Under the pieces are notes generated by a model that worked only from the letters and a program-made list of their open reading frames with translations, did no database searches and was not told the origin of the DNA. This document shows, one piece after another, positions 48,508-57,292 of a stretch of 64,000 bases of DNA. The position numbers and the translations under genes are program-made. The DNA comes from Promicromonospora soli. GTDB lineage: Bacteria > Actinomycetota > Actinomycetes > Actinomycetales > Cellulomonadaceae. Every line of letters starts with the position of its first letter. Within the stretch, counting starts at the first letter, position 1. The stretch lies in assembly GCF_014653785.1 (NCBI RefSeq), contig NZ_BNAS01000002.1, positions 283,924-347,923 on the forward strand, given 5' to 3'.

Positions 48508-49274
48508 GCGGCCACGCCAGCCACGAGGGCCAGGTCTTCGAGGAGCTGGGCACCGATGAACCGGGTGTAGGCGGGCGGGACGGCTTGTGCCTGGCCGTGA
48601 AGGGTCATCCAGTCCACGCCCCCGAGCAGTTCCGAGCGAACGGGCTTGGTCGGGGTGTATCCGCCGTTGCGGCCTCCTGCGCGGCGGTGTCGGCCGTCCT
48701 GGCGGCGGTCGGTGGGTCCGCTGCCGTAGACGCCGGCGACCTGCACCCGCCGGGTGTGGCGGCATCCGCCTGCACCGAGGAGGAACACGTTCGACTCGAA
48801 CAGGCGGTGCCGCTCCAAACGGAGGGGTGTGCCGTCGGTGTCGGTCGCGGTCAGGTCGAACTCACTGCCGCACAACATCAAAGGCTCGACCAGGGGCGCC
48901 CCCACGACGTTCTCGATCACGTACGGCAGGCCCGTCGCGACCAGGCCGGCGCGGGTGGGCTCGACCAGCTCAGGGTGGGCGTTGTCGTGGGTGTGCTTGG
49001 TAATCGAGTACGCCTGACACGGCGGCGAGGCGTGCACCGCGGCGAAGTCGGCCAGCGTCAGCCACTCGACACGGCCGTCACGGTGGTGGAAGTCGAGCGC
49101 ACCACCGGTCAGCAGCGTGGTCAGGGCAGTGAGGACGTCGCCCTGGTGGAATGCGAACGGGTAACGCGGCTGGGGCTCGATGTCGATGCCGTAGACCGTG
49201 TAACCCGCCTGGTGGTAGCCCATGCCGGCGCCACCCTGGCAGCAGTACAGGTCCAACATCTTCGGCCGATTCAT
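48504..49274 (-). CDS. C5 cytosine DNA methyltransferase-like protein, embedded in the AICE core
   Basis: A 256-residue protein with reduced C5-methyltransferase motifs. Motif I is LYCCQGGAGMGYHQAG, motif IV is ASPPCQAYS with the catalytic Cys, and motif VI is VIENVVGAP. Motifs IX and X are short, so it belongs to the compact phage-type group. It lies between whiB and repSA with overlapping ends, so it is expressed with replication genes. It may protect the element DNA on entry into a new host. Confidence 0.85.
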   Translation of the reverse strand: MNRPKMLDLYCCQGGAGMGYHQAGYTVYGIDIEPQPRYPFAFHQGDVLTALTTLLTGGALDFHHRDGRVEWLTLADFAAVHASPPCQAYSITKHTHDNAHPELVEPTRAGLVATGLPYVIENVVGAPLVEPLMLCGSEFDLTATDTDGTPLRLERHRLFESNVFLLGAGGCRHTRRVQVAGVYGSGPTDRRQDGRHRRAGGRNGGYTPTKPVRSELLGGVDWMTLHGQAQAVPPAYTRFIGAQLLEDLALVAGVAA

Positions 49275-49564
49275 GCCGCCACCCCCGCCACAACGGAACG
49301 GGGCAGCTCCAGGCCGGGCAGCGTGTCCTGGACAGGTTCGAGCGCCTCGCGCCAGGCGGTGCGGTCGTGACCGGCCCAGAACCCCGCCGTGGTCTCCGTC
49401 GTCGCCACTTCGAGGGCGCAGGTAGCCAGGACCGGGCAGGAGGTGCACACCCGGGCCATACGGGCCCGTGCCAGGGCCGAGGCGTCCTCAGCGGTCCAGG
49501 GCAGGTCTTGGTTCTCCGGGCGGGCGCAGGCGGCGCCGAGCATCGAACCGGTCGAGGCGATCAT
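49271..49564 (-). CDS. WhiB-family iron-sulfur regulator
   Basis: A 97-residue WhiB-like protein. The four cluster cysteines are C13, C40, C43 and C49, followed by GFWAGHD, the G[VIF]WxG turn. The C terminus lacks the usual basic motif. WhiB proteins partner with sigma factors or bind DNA in response to redox state. It overlaps both neighbours by 4 bases. It may link transfer to host physiology. Confidence 0.88.
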   Translation of the reverse strand: MIASTGSMLGAACARPENQDLPWTAEDASALARARMARVCTSCPVLATCALEVATTETTAGFWAGHDRTAWREALEPVQDTLPGLELPRSVVAGVAA

Positions 49565-50247
49565 GCTTCGGCCCCAACCGTGTTCAGACCGAGGTCCAGG
49601 GCGTCCTGGGTGACCGGACGGACCCGACCCAGACGCGGACGACGAGCAGCAGGAGCGGCACCGACCGAGGCACGCGCCGGCACGGGCTCCACAGCAACGG
49701 GCGCAGCGGGGACGGCAGCAGGTTCGATAGCGGCCGGCGCCGGCGTGACCGCGACGGGCTCAGCAGCGGCCGGGACCGGCTCTGCCACGGGGACGGGCTC
49801 CGGCTCGACGGCGGGCCCGTCCGCGACCACGAGCGAGGCCAGGGCGTGGGTCGAGGTGAGCACCGACAGCGGGGCCAGTGCCACCAGGACAACGCCGACG
49901 AGGACCTTGACCTCTTGCGGGACGTCGTAGGCGTGGGCGGCGTTGGCGCCGATGGACACGACCGTGAAGAAGAACATCAAGGTCCAGGCCCAGACGCTGG
50001 AGCGCCCCCGAGCCCGCAGCACCAGGGCCACCAGGCCGTAGACGAGCACCGAGGCATCGATCACGACCGGGACGAGGAACGCCAGGGCCTCCGGCACTCG
50101 ACCCCACAGCGCCGCATCCCGCAGGGAGGCGAACGACAGGGCGAACGAGGCCAGGGCGACGGCCACGGTCAGCACGACGGTGAACGTCAGCACCGGGCGG
50201 GAGTCGGCAGCGATCCGGACGACGGGCCGGGCGGTGGGGCGGGTCAT
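49561..50247 (-). CDS. DUF2637 membrane protein (Spd/transfer associated)
   Basis: A 228-residue protein with four transmembrane segments in the first ~140 residues (LTFTVVLTVAVALASFALSF; ALAFLVPVVIDASVLVYGLV; WAWTLMFFFTVVSIGANAA; VLVGVVLVALAPLSVL). A Pro/Ala/Glu-rich cytoplasmic tail follows. DUF2637 proteins sit next to the Tra translocase in AICEs and are thought to help intermycelial spread. Confidence 0.85.
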   Translation of the reverse strand: MTRPTARPVVRIAADSRPVLTFTVVLTVAVALASFALSFASLRDAALWGRVPEALAFLVPVVIDASVLVYGLVALVLRARGRSSVWAWTLMFFFTVVSIGANAAHAYDVPQEVKVLVGVVLVALAPLSVLTSTHALASLVVADGPAVEPEPVPVAEPVPAAAEPVAVTPAPAAIEPAAVPAAPVAVEPVPARASVGAAPAARRPRLGRVRPVTQDALDLGLNTVGAEA

Positions 50248-51887
50248 GACGGGACCTCCTCAGTCGCAGGCGCCTTGGCGGCGGCTTGGCGGGGTGCGCG
50301 CGGCGCACGAGGCTTACGGGGAGCGCGAGGCTTGCGCTGGCGCGGTGCCGGAACCTCGTGGTCGTCGCCGGCGGGCAGGCGTACGGCAGCCTTGGCCGAC
50401 GCGGTAGCCCAGGCGTTCACGGCGTCATCCCCACCACGGGGCAGCGGCGCGGTGTGCTCGGCCGGTGCGGCGTAGTGCAGCGCCGTGAGCCGGATCAGGT
50501 CGTCGGGCCAGTAGTCGAACCGGACGAGCTGCGGCGTGCCGTCCTCGGTGACGAGGTAGGCGGTGCCGGGGTCGTTCCGGTTGATCGTGTGCGCCGGCGC
50601 CAGGTCGACGAGCCCGCCGAGCACCATTTCCGTCTCGCTGTCACTGTCGAGGCGGAGGGCGATCTTCTGGGTGTAGAGCGACCGGGTGCCGCCCAGGGAG
50701 TCCTGCCGGGGGTTCTGCACACAGGCCACGACCACCACACCCAGCGCTCGGCCCTGGGTCAGGATCTTGGACACCAGCCGCTCAGCCTCACGCCGGATGT
50801 CCGAGTCGGAGTACGCCATCAGGTCGGCCAGCTCATCGATCACCAGGACGTGCAGCGGGTCACCCGCGGCCGGGACATGCAGCCGCGAGACACCACGCAT
50901 CGCCGCGCCGCGCTCATCGATCACCCGCAGCAGGGCACGCAGGACCTGCAGGGCGTCCTCGGCGGAGTCGGCGGCGTGACCGAACAGCGCTCGACCGGTC
51001 CAGACTTCCAGGCCCTTCTTCAAGTCGACGCCCCACAGGCGGACGATCCCGGCGTGGATCGCGGGGGCGAGACCGCCGACGACGGACCAGAGCACCGAGC
51101 CCTTCCCGGCACCCGAGACACCGACCACGAGCGTGTGTCGGCCGATGATCTGCATGGTGCAGGGCTCACCGCCCCGGGTGCGACCCACCGGCACGACATC
51201 GGTCGTGACCCGGGCGGGATCGGGCAGCACCGCGTCACGCCGGGCAAGGCGGGCCGTGCTGAACAGCACCAGATCGATCACTCGAGGCTTGACCGCCACG
51301 GTGTCGTACCCGTACGCCCCGTACGCGGTGGCGATGGCCGGCGCGGCGCGGCGCACGGTGTCCAGGGTCTGGCCGGCGAACGTCTCCACGCGGAGGACGA
51401 CGGCGCCGGCCTGGTGAGTCACCTTGCGGAGCTTGGAGAGTCGGAGCGTGCCGTCGCGCTCAGTACGGCCCAGACCGCAGTCGTTGGCGTTTGCGGGCCA
51501 GGCCCGGCGGATGTCCCGGGCGTTCATCGTGCGCCGGTAGTGCCGGGGGAACGATGCGGCCCACACCCCGAGGAACAGGCCCGGGACCATGGCGGCGACC
51601 AGGAGCAGCAGCGGACCCGTGGTCCGGTCCCCGGGCCACTCCGCCAGCGTGAGAACCCCGTACCAGAGCATCGCCAGGACCAGGCCGATGACCGGCAGGC
51701 CGGGGTTCTTGACCGCCCACGTGCCGGACGCCCTAGTGAACATCCACGACCGGCGCGCGGTGAACGCGACGACGCGAACCAGGACCCGCCAGGCGAGACC
51801 AGCCCTGCCCGGTCGGCCGGTCGTAGCGGCGATGATCCGGGCCCGGGCCCGAGCGTCGTAGTCACGGAACGCGGCGGCGGGGCTCAT
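50244..51887 (-). CDS. traSA: TraSA-like FtsK/SpoIIIE DNA translocase
   Basis: A 547-residue conjugation protein. Two transmembrane helices lie near residues 62-110. The motor domain has Walker A GVSGAGKGS, Walker B HVLVIDELADL and the GRALGVVVVACVQNPRQ segment. The C terminus is a Lys/Arg/Pro-rich DNA-binding tail. In actinomycetes one such protein moves double-stranded DNA between cells as a hexamer. It starts with a 4-base overlap on the gene before it. Confidence 0.93.
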   Translation of the reverse strand: MSPAAAFRDYDARARARIIAATTGRPGRAGLAWRVLVRVVAFTARRSWMFTRASGTWAVKNPGLPVIGLVLAMLWYGVLTLAEWPGDRTTGPLLLLVAAMVPGLFLGVWAASFPRHYRRTMNARDIRRAWPANANDCGLGRTERDGTLRLSKLRKVTHQAGAVVLRVETFAGQTLDTVRRAAPAIATAYGAYGYDTVAVKPRVIDLVLFSTARLARRDAVLPDPARVTTDVVPVGRTRGGEPCTMQIIGRHTLVVGVSGAGKGSVLWSVVGGLAPAIHAGIVRLWGVDLKKGLEVWTGRALFGHAADSAEDALQVLRALLRVIDERGAAMRGVSRLHVPAAGDPLHVLVIDELADLMAYSDSDIRREAERLVSKILTQGRALGVVVVACVQNPRQDSLGGTRSLYTQKIALRLDSDSETEMVLGGLVDLAPAHTINRNDPGTAYLVTEDGTPQLVRFDYWPDDLIRLTALHYAAPAEHTAPLPRGGDDAVNAWATASAKAAVRLPAGDDHEVPAPRQRKPRAPRKPRAPRAPRQAAAKAPATEEVPS

Positions 51888-52138
51888 CGGCCGTCCCCGT
51901 CCCGCTCGGCGGCCAGGCGGGCGCGCAGCTCGAACCCGGCATCAGCCGCGCGAACCCACGCGTGGTTGACCTGGTCGGCCAGGTCGTCGTGCAGACGCGT
52001 CTCTGCCTGCACCGCGTCCATGGCCTTTGCTGCCTGGCGCAGCTCGTCGGTGCCGCGCTCAGCGGCGCGAGTCGCAATCTCCAGTGCTTCCACGACACGG
52101 CGGTTAACCCGTCGCGTGGTGCGCATCGTGCGTGCCAT
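51884..52138 (-). CDS. Small AICE protein, helical
   Basis: An 84-residue protein of unknown function, rich in Ala and charged residues and predicted all helical. The ATG at 52138 overlaps the stop of the gene before it (TGATG). It has no known domain that I recognise. Its place directly before tra suggests an accessory transfer role. Confidence 0.75.
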   Translation of the reverse strand: MARTMRTTRRVNRRVVEALEIATRAAERGTDELRQAAKAMDAVQAETRLHDDLADQVNHAWVRAADAGFELRARLAAERDGDGR

Positions 52139-52398
52139 CAGTGCTTCTCCGTCCCATCCGTGCGCCCGACCCACCGGCCGGACTCGTCGTAGAACTCGGG
52201 GCGTTCCGCCCGGTGCGCGACCGAGGCCGCGAGACTGATTTCCGTATGCAGGGACTTGGTCCCGTCGTGCAGGCGCTGTGCCTGATCGGATGCGCCGAGG
52301 ACGCCGGCGCGGTCGAGGACCCTGGCGGCGCCATCCAGGCCGCGCACGGCGTCGGACAGGTGCTGGGTCGCGACGCTCAGCGACTCGGCGCGCGTCAT
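52138..52398 (-). CDS. Small AICE protein, helical
   Basis: An 86-residue soluble protein with Leu/Ala heptad-like spacing in its first 60 residues. It ends in RWVGRTDGTEKH. I do not recognise a family. It is translationally coupled on both sides (TGATG), so it is a genuine part of the replication-transfer chain. Confidence 0.75.
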   Translation of the reverse strand: MTRAESLSVATQHLSDAVRGLDGAARVLDRAGVLGASDQAQRLHDGTKSLHTEISLAASVAHRAERPEFYDESGRWVGRTDGTEKH

Positions 52399-52784
52399 CA
52401 GGCCACCGCCTGCGCGTCGTCGGCCGTGTCCTCAGACCAGCGGTACGGGCGGCGGTGCGGCATGCCGCCCAGGGCCAGCGGCGCCCTCAGGAACACCGGC
52501 ACCAGGCCGGACTTGCCGGTCCAGCACGAGAAGCCCTCCGGCCGGTGGCCCGGACCGTGGTCCGAACGCGGGTCCAGGCCGAGCAGATGCGCGACCGTCT
52601 CCCCGTGCGCCGTGTCGAACACCTCCACGTAGAGCTGGGGCTTGTCCGCGTGCCAGGACACGTCACCCACACGGTCGTCCCCGATCAGCTCCGCCACGTA
52701 CGCGGCGAACCGGAGCACATCCCCCGCCGAGGGGGCGGGAACCGAAGCCCCCGCCACCCCCGACGTACGCAGGTCCGCGGTCAT
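52398..52784 (-). CDS. Hypothetical AICE protein
   Basis: A 128-residue protein without a recognised family. Visible segments are DVLRFAAYVAELIGDDRVGD, QLYVEVFDTAHGETVAHLLG and GFSCWTGKSGLVPVFLRAPL. It is second in the eleven-gene chain, starting in TGATG overlap with the activator gene. A role in replication or transfer is inferred from position only. Confidence 0.75.
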   Translation of the reverse strand: MTADLRTSGVAGASVPAPSAGDVLRFAAYVAELIGDDRVGDVSWHADKPQLYVEVFDTAHGETVAHLLGLDPRSDHGPGHRPEGFSCWTGKSGLVPVFLRAPLALGGMPHRRPYRWSEDTADDAQAVA

Positions 52785-53224
52785 CACGCAGCCGCCGACC
52801 CGGCGTCGGGACGGGCCGAGGTGGGCACGTCGGCCTTGCCGGGCTCGCACAGGTCGTCCGCCTTGTAGGACCAGGCCAGGCGCGGCCGGGTCCCGTTGTC
52901 GTCCACGTACGGCAGCGCCGTCAGGCCGACGAACTCGATCGGCGTCCACGGGAACGGCGTCTTGTTGGCCGGCGGGACCGGCTGGAACTTCGCCGCGATC
53001 TTCACCGTCACGGCCGTGTCCTTCTTGCCCGCCTCCTCGTCAGCGTCCAGGACCACCACCTGCCACAGCGGCAGACCCGTGTCCTTGTCCAGCTGCTGCG
53101 GACGCGACCCGTCCTCCCGCTTCGGACCGTTGAAGTCGGCCACCGGCTCGACCTCACCCTTCAGGAACGCCCCCTTGGGGAACACGTCCTCGTGAGCCAC
53201 CGCAAACCGTCGCTGCATCGCCAT
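52784..53224 (-). CDS. pra: Pra-like replication, integration and excision activator
   Basis: A 146-residue protein with the family pattern EDVFPKGAFLKGEVEPVADF, KDTGLPLWQVVVLDADEEA, VTVKIAAKFQPVPP and PIEFVGLTALPYVDDNG. In pSAM2 the Pra protein switches on int-xis-rep transcription. It is the first gene of the chain, and the ATG at 53224 has GAGGAG 5 bases upstream. Two palindromes for the divergent repressor lie just upstream of it. Confidence 0.88.
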   Translation of the reverse strand: MAMQRRFAVAHEDVFPKGAFLKGEVEPVADFNGPKREDGSRPQQLDKDTGLPLWQVVVLDADEEAGKKDTAVTVKIAAKFQPVPPANKTPFPWTPIEFVGLTALPYVDDNGTRPRLAWSYKADDLCEPGKADVPTSARPDAGSAAA

Positions 53225-53245
53225 CGTCTTCTCCTCTTGTCGTGA

Positions 53246-53261
53246 AGTCCTCATTAGGACT
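53246..53261. promoter_or_regulatory. KorSA-type operator 1
   Basis: AGTCCTCATTAGGACT is a 16-bp palindrome with one mismatch, 22 bases upstream of pra. Confidence 0.7.
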
Positions 53262-53299
53262 CTCGGTGACCAGAGAAGCACGGCGCCAGGATGTAGTCA

Positions 53300-53315
53300 A
53301 GTCCTCATGAGGACT
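53300..53315. promoter_or_regulatory. KorSA-type operator 2
   Basis: AGTCCTCATGAGGACT is a perfect 16-bp palindrome. A minus-strand TTGACT (53299-53294) adjoins it, so bound repressor would block the pra promoter. Confidence 0.75.
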
Positions 53316-53434
53316 ACTGTGGGATCAGCAGAAATTTGCGGATAGCGACACGAACGTGTGGATCGACTCACGAACATGCGGCCGAGCCGCGAGAACTCGA
53401 ACCGGATACAGGACTGGAAGAGGAGAGACTCGAG

Positions 53435-54214
53435 ATGGCAGACGGCGGTTCGCGCGCGAAGAAGTACCACCAGATCGCAGACGCGATCCGCGCACAGATC
53501 AGGGCAGGAGACCTGCCCGTGGGTAGCAGGCTGCCCGCCGAGACCGCGATAGCTGTGGACCACAACACGAGCGTCCCGACCGTGCGTCAGGCGATGGGCG
53601 TGCTCCGAGCCGAAGGGCTCATCGAGTCCCGCCACGGCGTCGGGACGTTCGTCCGCGAGACACAGCGGTTCGAGCGCAGATCGCGTCACCGGTACGGCGC
53701 GGCCCGGGCGCGCACAGGTCTGATGAACAACACATTCCGACACGACATCGTCGGCGCAGGCCCGGAGCCTGCCCCCGAGCGGATCGCATCCGCAATGGGC
53801 ATCCCCGCTGGAACCGAAGTGATCGTGCGCCGGCGCGACTTGTACGACGACAAGAGCGAGCTGCAAGAGATCGGGGCGTCCTACCTCCCCGCCGACTTCG
53901 CCGCGGGCACCTATCTCGCAGAGCCGAAGGTCGTGCCCAAGGCACTGTTCCGCTGTGTCGAGGAAATCACCGGACGGCGATACGCCTATGCACTCGACCA
54001 TTGGATCGCGCGACCGGCAGCCGTCGAGGAAGCGGAAGCGTTCGGGCTCCCGCTCGGCGCTTACGTCGTGCACATCGTCCACACCGCAACCGACGAGAAC
54101 GGAGACGTGCTAGAAGTCTCCGAGAGCATCTGGCCTGCTGACCGGCTGGCCTTCATCGATGAGTACGAGATTCCGGCCGAGGCCGACCCCGACGCGCTGA
54201 AGTCCGACATCTGA
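53435..54214 (+). CDS. GntR-family transfer repressor (KorSA-like)
   Basis: A 259-residue regulator. The GntR winged helix is at ~8-75 (YHQIADAIRAQIRAGDLPVG, TSVPTVRQAMGVLRAEGLIE, GVGTFV). A UTRA effector domain follows at ~90-245. In pSAM2, KorSA represses pra and so keeps the element integrated. It is divergent from the chain with the two palindromes between. The ATG at 53435 has GAGGAGAG upstream. Confidence 0.9.
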   Translation: MADGGSRAKKYHQIADAIRAQIRAGDLPVGSRLPAETAIAVDHNTSVPTVRQAMGVLRAEGLIESRHGVGTFVRETQRFERRSRHRYGAARARTGLMNNTFRHDIVGAGPEPAPERIASAMGIPAGTEVIVRRRDLYDDKSELQEIGASYLPADFAAGTYLAEPKVVPKALFRCVEEITGRRYAYALDHWIARPAAVEEAEAFGLPLGAYVVHIVHTATDENGDVLEVSESIWPADRLAFIDEYEIPAEADPDALKSDI

Positions 54215-54861
54215 TGACCGACTACGCCGCGCTCTACGCAGACCACGACACCATGACCAACCACTGGTGGTGGCGCCCGGGCTGGCAAGTCGGAACCAGG
54301 TTCTACGCCTGGCACATCACCCAGGACGACCAGCCCAACGTGTGGGACCTGGTGCGCCGGTACCGCGACGCCGTGGGCACCTTCGACACTCTCGATCCGA
54401 TCCCGGATAGCTGGCTACACATGACCTTGCAAGGCGTCGGCCACGTCGAGAACATCGACACCGCGACGCGCGACCGCGCGACCAACAGCGTGGCCCAGCG
54501 ACTGCGCACGCTCGCGCCGATCACCACGACCTACACGCGCGCCCACATCGTTGGCGAAGCCGTGATTCTCCCGCCGGACAACCCTGAGGCGTTCGCTGAC
54601 GTACGCCGAGCCATCCGGGCGGGCATCACCGACGCACTTGGAGAGTGCCCGGAGTCCGAAGACGGGTTCCGAGCTCACATATCAGTGGCGTATAGCAACG
54701 CCACCACAGACGCCGCACCGATCCGAGCCGCCCTAGACCGTGCCGAGCCGACGACCCCCGCGCCCGCGACCTACACGCATGTCTCGCTGATCCGCATGCA
54801 CCGAGACCACCGGATGTACGAATGGGACACCATCCGCACGGTGCCGCTGGGCGGTTCGTGA
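54214..54861 (+). CDS. 2H phosphoesterase (2'-5' RNA ligase-like)
   Basis: A 215-residue protein with both 2H motifs, HMTL near residue 69 and HISV near 153. This superfamily acts on 2'-5' linked or cyclic phosphates in RNA and nucleotides. The ATG overlaps the repressor stop (TGATG type), so the two are co-translated. Expression with the repressor suggests a function during stable residence, possibly against cyclic-nucleotide-signalling defences, but that is speculation. Confidence 0.82.
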   Translation: MTDYAALYADHDTMTNHWWWRPGWQVGTRFYAWHITQDDQPNVWDLVRRYRDAVGTFDTLDPIPDSWLHMTLQGVGHVENIDTATRDRATNSVAQRLRTLAPITTTYTRAHIVGEAVILPPDNPEAFADVRRAIRAGITDALGECPESEDGFRAHISVAYSNATTDAAPIRAALDRAEPTTPAPATYTHVSLIRMHRDHRMYEWDTIRTVPLGGS

Positions 54862-55210
54862 CGGCAATGTCGCCCTCGCGCGAGGCTCCAAACTCGAACG
54901 CATGTTCTATGCTTGGCCGATGGGCAGACGGCAGGCCACTACTCCACTCCCGAACGCCGAGGCGATCGCGTGGACCAAGCGTGGCGCACCCACCCGCTAC
55001 ATCGACCGCTCGGGACGGCCGGACGACGCATGGCTGCGGGTTGGCGCCCCGATTCGGGGAACCGCTGAACCAGGCAGGCCGGCTGGGGCCTTCACCGGGG
55101 TACCCACGGTGACGCACGGGCCGGCGATACCAGGACTTCGCCCACCTGCCCAGCGCCGAAACACGGTGTCGTGCCAGGAAAGTACGACGTGCGCGGATAG
55201 TGTTGCCCGC
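54862..55210. other. 349-bp region upstream of the ATPase-nuclease gene
   Basis: The region has no separate gene that I can support. A TATGCT box (54908-54913) lies 6 bases before an ATG at 54920 whose frame runs without a stop into the downstream gene, with GC-rich third positions. TAGTGT (55198-55203) lies 7 bases before the preferred GTG at 55211. Confidence 0.5.
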
Positions 55211-57292
55211 GTGACGGAGCCCCTGCCTACGGACCTGCCAACGATGACGGACGACGACGGCTACGAGCTCAAAATCTCGCGCCTTACGATCGACAAGCTC
55301 GGAGTGAAGCTATACGACCGCGTCAGCGCGGTTGTGGCGGAACTTGTCGCCAACAGCTACGACGCAGACGCCACGCAGGTCAACGTTATGTTGCCGCTGG
55401 CAACAATGCTCAACGTCAACCACGCCGACGGATCCGAGTGGACGGTATCGGTGGAAGACAATGGGCACGGACTGACGCCCGCTGAGGCGCGAGCCTTTTA
55501 TCTCCGCGTGGGTGCGGACCGCAGAAAGACCGGCGCCGGAGCGCTCAGTCGTCACCTCCGGCGGCCGGTGATGGGGCGCAAGGGGATCGGAAAGTTGGCC
55601 CCATTTGGAATCTGCCGACGCATTGAAGTCATTTCGTCTGGCGGCGACGAGACTCCCAATGGGTACCTGACAAGCCATTTCATCATGGACTTTAAGCGAA
55701 TCGTCAGTGAAGACACTGACATTCCGGTGCCGCTAGATAAGGGTGATCTGGACGGCACCTATCGGCCTAGATCTGGAACGGAAGTCATTCTCTCTGAGTT
55801 TCTGCCGAAAAGGGTCCCAGATGGTGACACGTTCATGCGCCAGCTTGAGCGCAGATTCGCCCTGGCCAGTCCAGAGTTCAACGTGGTCGTATTCAACTCG
55901 CGCGACTCGGATTTGCCGTCGCGACCCATGGAGAAATTCAAGATCGAGATCGAGGAGACCACTCGAATCGAGCTCGCCACGCGGCCAGTCCCGATGCTGG
56001 ACGGGACATATATGCCCGTGAGCGGGTGGGTGGCAATGGCCAAGGAATCGTACCGAAACGAAGAGATGGCCGGGGTGCGCATATATGCACGCGGGAAGAT
56101 TGTCGCCACCACTCGTGACTTCGAACAGCCAGCGGGCTTTACCGGAGAATTCGCGACCCGCTCATACATGGTTGGCGAGATTCACGCCGACTGGCTCGAT
56201 GACGACAGCGACGAAGACCTAATCCGCACCGATCGTCAGTCCATTCTCTGGGAATCGGATAAGGGTTCGGCACTGCGTTCCTGGGGAGCGGAGATCGTCA
56301 AGCAGATCGGTCGTAAAGGGCGGCAGCCGCGGCGCGCGAAGCTTCGACTCCAATTCCGGAAGGTCGCAGACCTTGAGCGTCGTGCACGCGAGCGATTTGT
56401 GGACGAGTCAGTCGTTGAAACCGTTATGCGTCTGGGCGATGCAATCGGTGGCTTTGCCGCCGAGGATGAATTGAGTGATAGCGACTATGTGGAAGGCCTG
56501 GCGAACGTAATCCTATCCGTGGCTCCACACCAAGCGATTGTGAGCGCGTTCCAAGACTTTGAGCGCACCCGCACCGGCGGCGAAGAACCGAGCCTGGAAG
56601 CGCTATTTGATCTGTTTGGAAAAACGCGAGTCGCTGAGGCGGCTTCCTACGCCCAAATTGCCAGCGAACGCGTCCAAGTGCTGGAAGAGCTCGACAGTAT
56701 CGTATTCAGCACATCTCGCGACGAGGAAGCGCTTCAAAGAATCATCACCGAAGCGCCTTGGCTAATTCAGCCTGACTGGACGGTCATAACTGCTAATCAG
56801 ACACTGAAGACGTTCAAGACAGCCTTTGAACAATACCTTCAGCGCGAACTAGGGATTCAGGCCGACCTCGCCATCGAATACGAGAGGAAGCGCCCGGATT
56901 TCACGCTCGTTTCCGTTGGAGGGATGCTGCATTTCGTAGAGATCAAGGCATCCGGACACGCTCTGGATAACGAAGATTTCAAAAGGCTCTACCGCTACGT
57001 TGAAGCTCTAACGAACTTCTTCAAGGCAAATCCGGGCATGGCGGCCGAATTTCCAAGGAAGTGGCGCATCGATCTCGTGGTGGACAGTGTGAACTTGACG
57101 GACGCCATTTCCGCGCGCGCGTTCCGCGAAGCCGTCGAGGACAACGAGATTTCGCAGTACTCGTGGGACGATTTTAGGGCCCGGGCACGTAAAGCCAACG
57201 AGGCATTCCTTCAGGTGAGAGACAACGCACAGGCGGCGGCTAAGGCGGCTGGTCAGCAGAACAAGGGCGATGACCATGTTGAAGGCAGTTAG
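55211..57292 (+). CDS. GHKL ATPase (MORC/MutL-like) fused to PD-(D/E)XK-type nuclease domain
   Basis: A 693-residue protein. Residues ~18-300 are a GHKL/Hsp90-type ATPase: ELVANSYDADA (E44, N48), EDNGHG (D83-x-G85-x-G87) and GRKGIGK (122-128). The C-terminal domain at ~520-660 has the nuclease signature RPDF (D563) then VEIKAS (E577-x-K579), preceded by a helix with EALQRIITEAPWLIQPDW, resembling Shedu/DUF4263-type nucleases. The overlapping methyltransferase gene suggests a restriction-modification or defence role like the MORC-type systems described by Aravind and colleagues. Its codons are less GC-rich than its neighbours, a sign of transfer. The GTG at 55211 has a -10 box 7 bases upstream; ATG 55244 and 54920 are alternatives. 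Confidence 0.85.
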   Translation: MTEPLPTDLPTMTDDDGYELKISRLTIDKLGVKLYDRVSAVVAELVANSYDADATQVNVMLPLATMLNVNHADGSEWTVSVEDNGHGLTPAEARAFYLRVGADRRKTGAGALSRHLRRPVMGRKGIGKLAPFGICRRIEVISSGGDETPNGYLTSHFIMDFKRIVSEDTDIPVPLDKGDLDGTYRPRSGTEVILSEFLPKRVPDGDTFMRQLERRFALASPEFNVVVFNSRDSDLPSRPMEKFKIEIEETTRIELATRPVPMLDGTYMPVSGWVAMAKESYRNEEMAGVRIYARGKIVATTRDFEQPAGFTGEFATRSYMVGEIHADWLDDDSDEDLIRTDRQSILWESDKGSALRSWGAEIVKQIGRKGRQPRRAKLRLQFRKVADLERRARERFVDESVVETVMRLGDAIGGFAAEDELSDSDYVEGLANVILSVAPHQAIVSAFQDFERTRTGGEEPSLEALFDLFGKTRVAEAASYAQIASERVQVLEELDSIVFSTSRDEEALQRIITEAPWLIQPDWTVITANQTLKTFKTAFEQYLQRELGIQADLAIEYERKRPDFTLVSVGGMLHFVEIKASGHALDNEDFKRLYRYVEALTNFFKANPGMAAEFPRKWRIDLVVDSVNLTDAISARAFREAVEDNEISQYSWDDFRARARKANEAFLQVRDNAQAAAKAAGQQNKGDDHVEGS

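Noticed and set aside
47155..49930. Plus-strand frames opposite repSA, methyltransferase and DUF2637 genes
   Set aside because: The minus-strand chain has clear domains and overlapping starts; the plus-strand frames have none.
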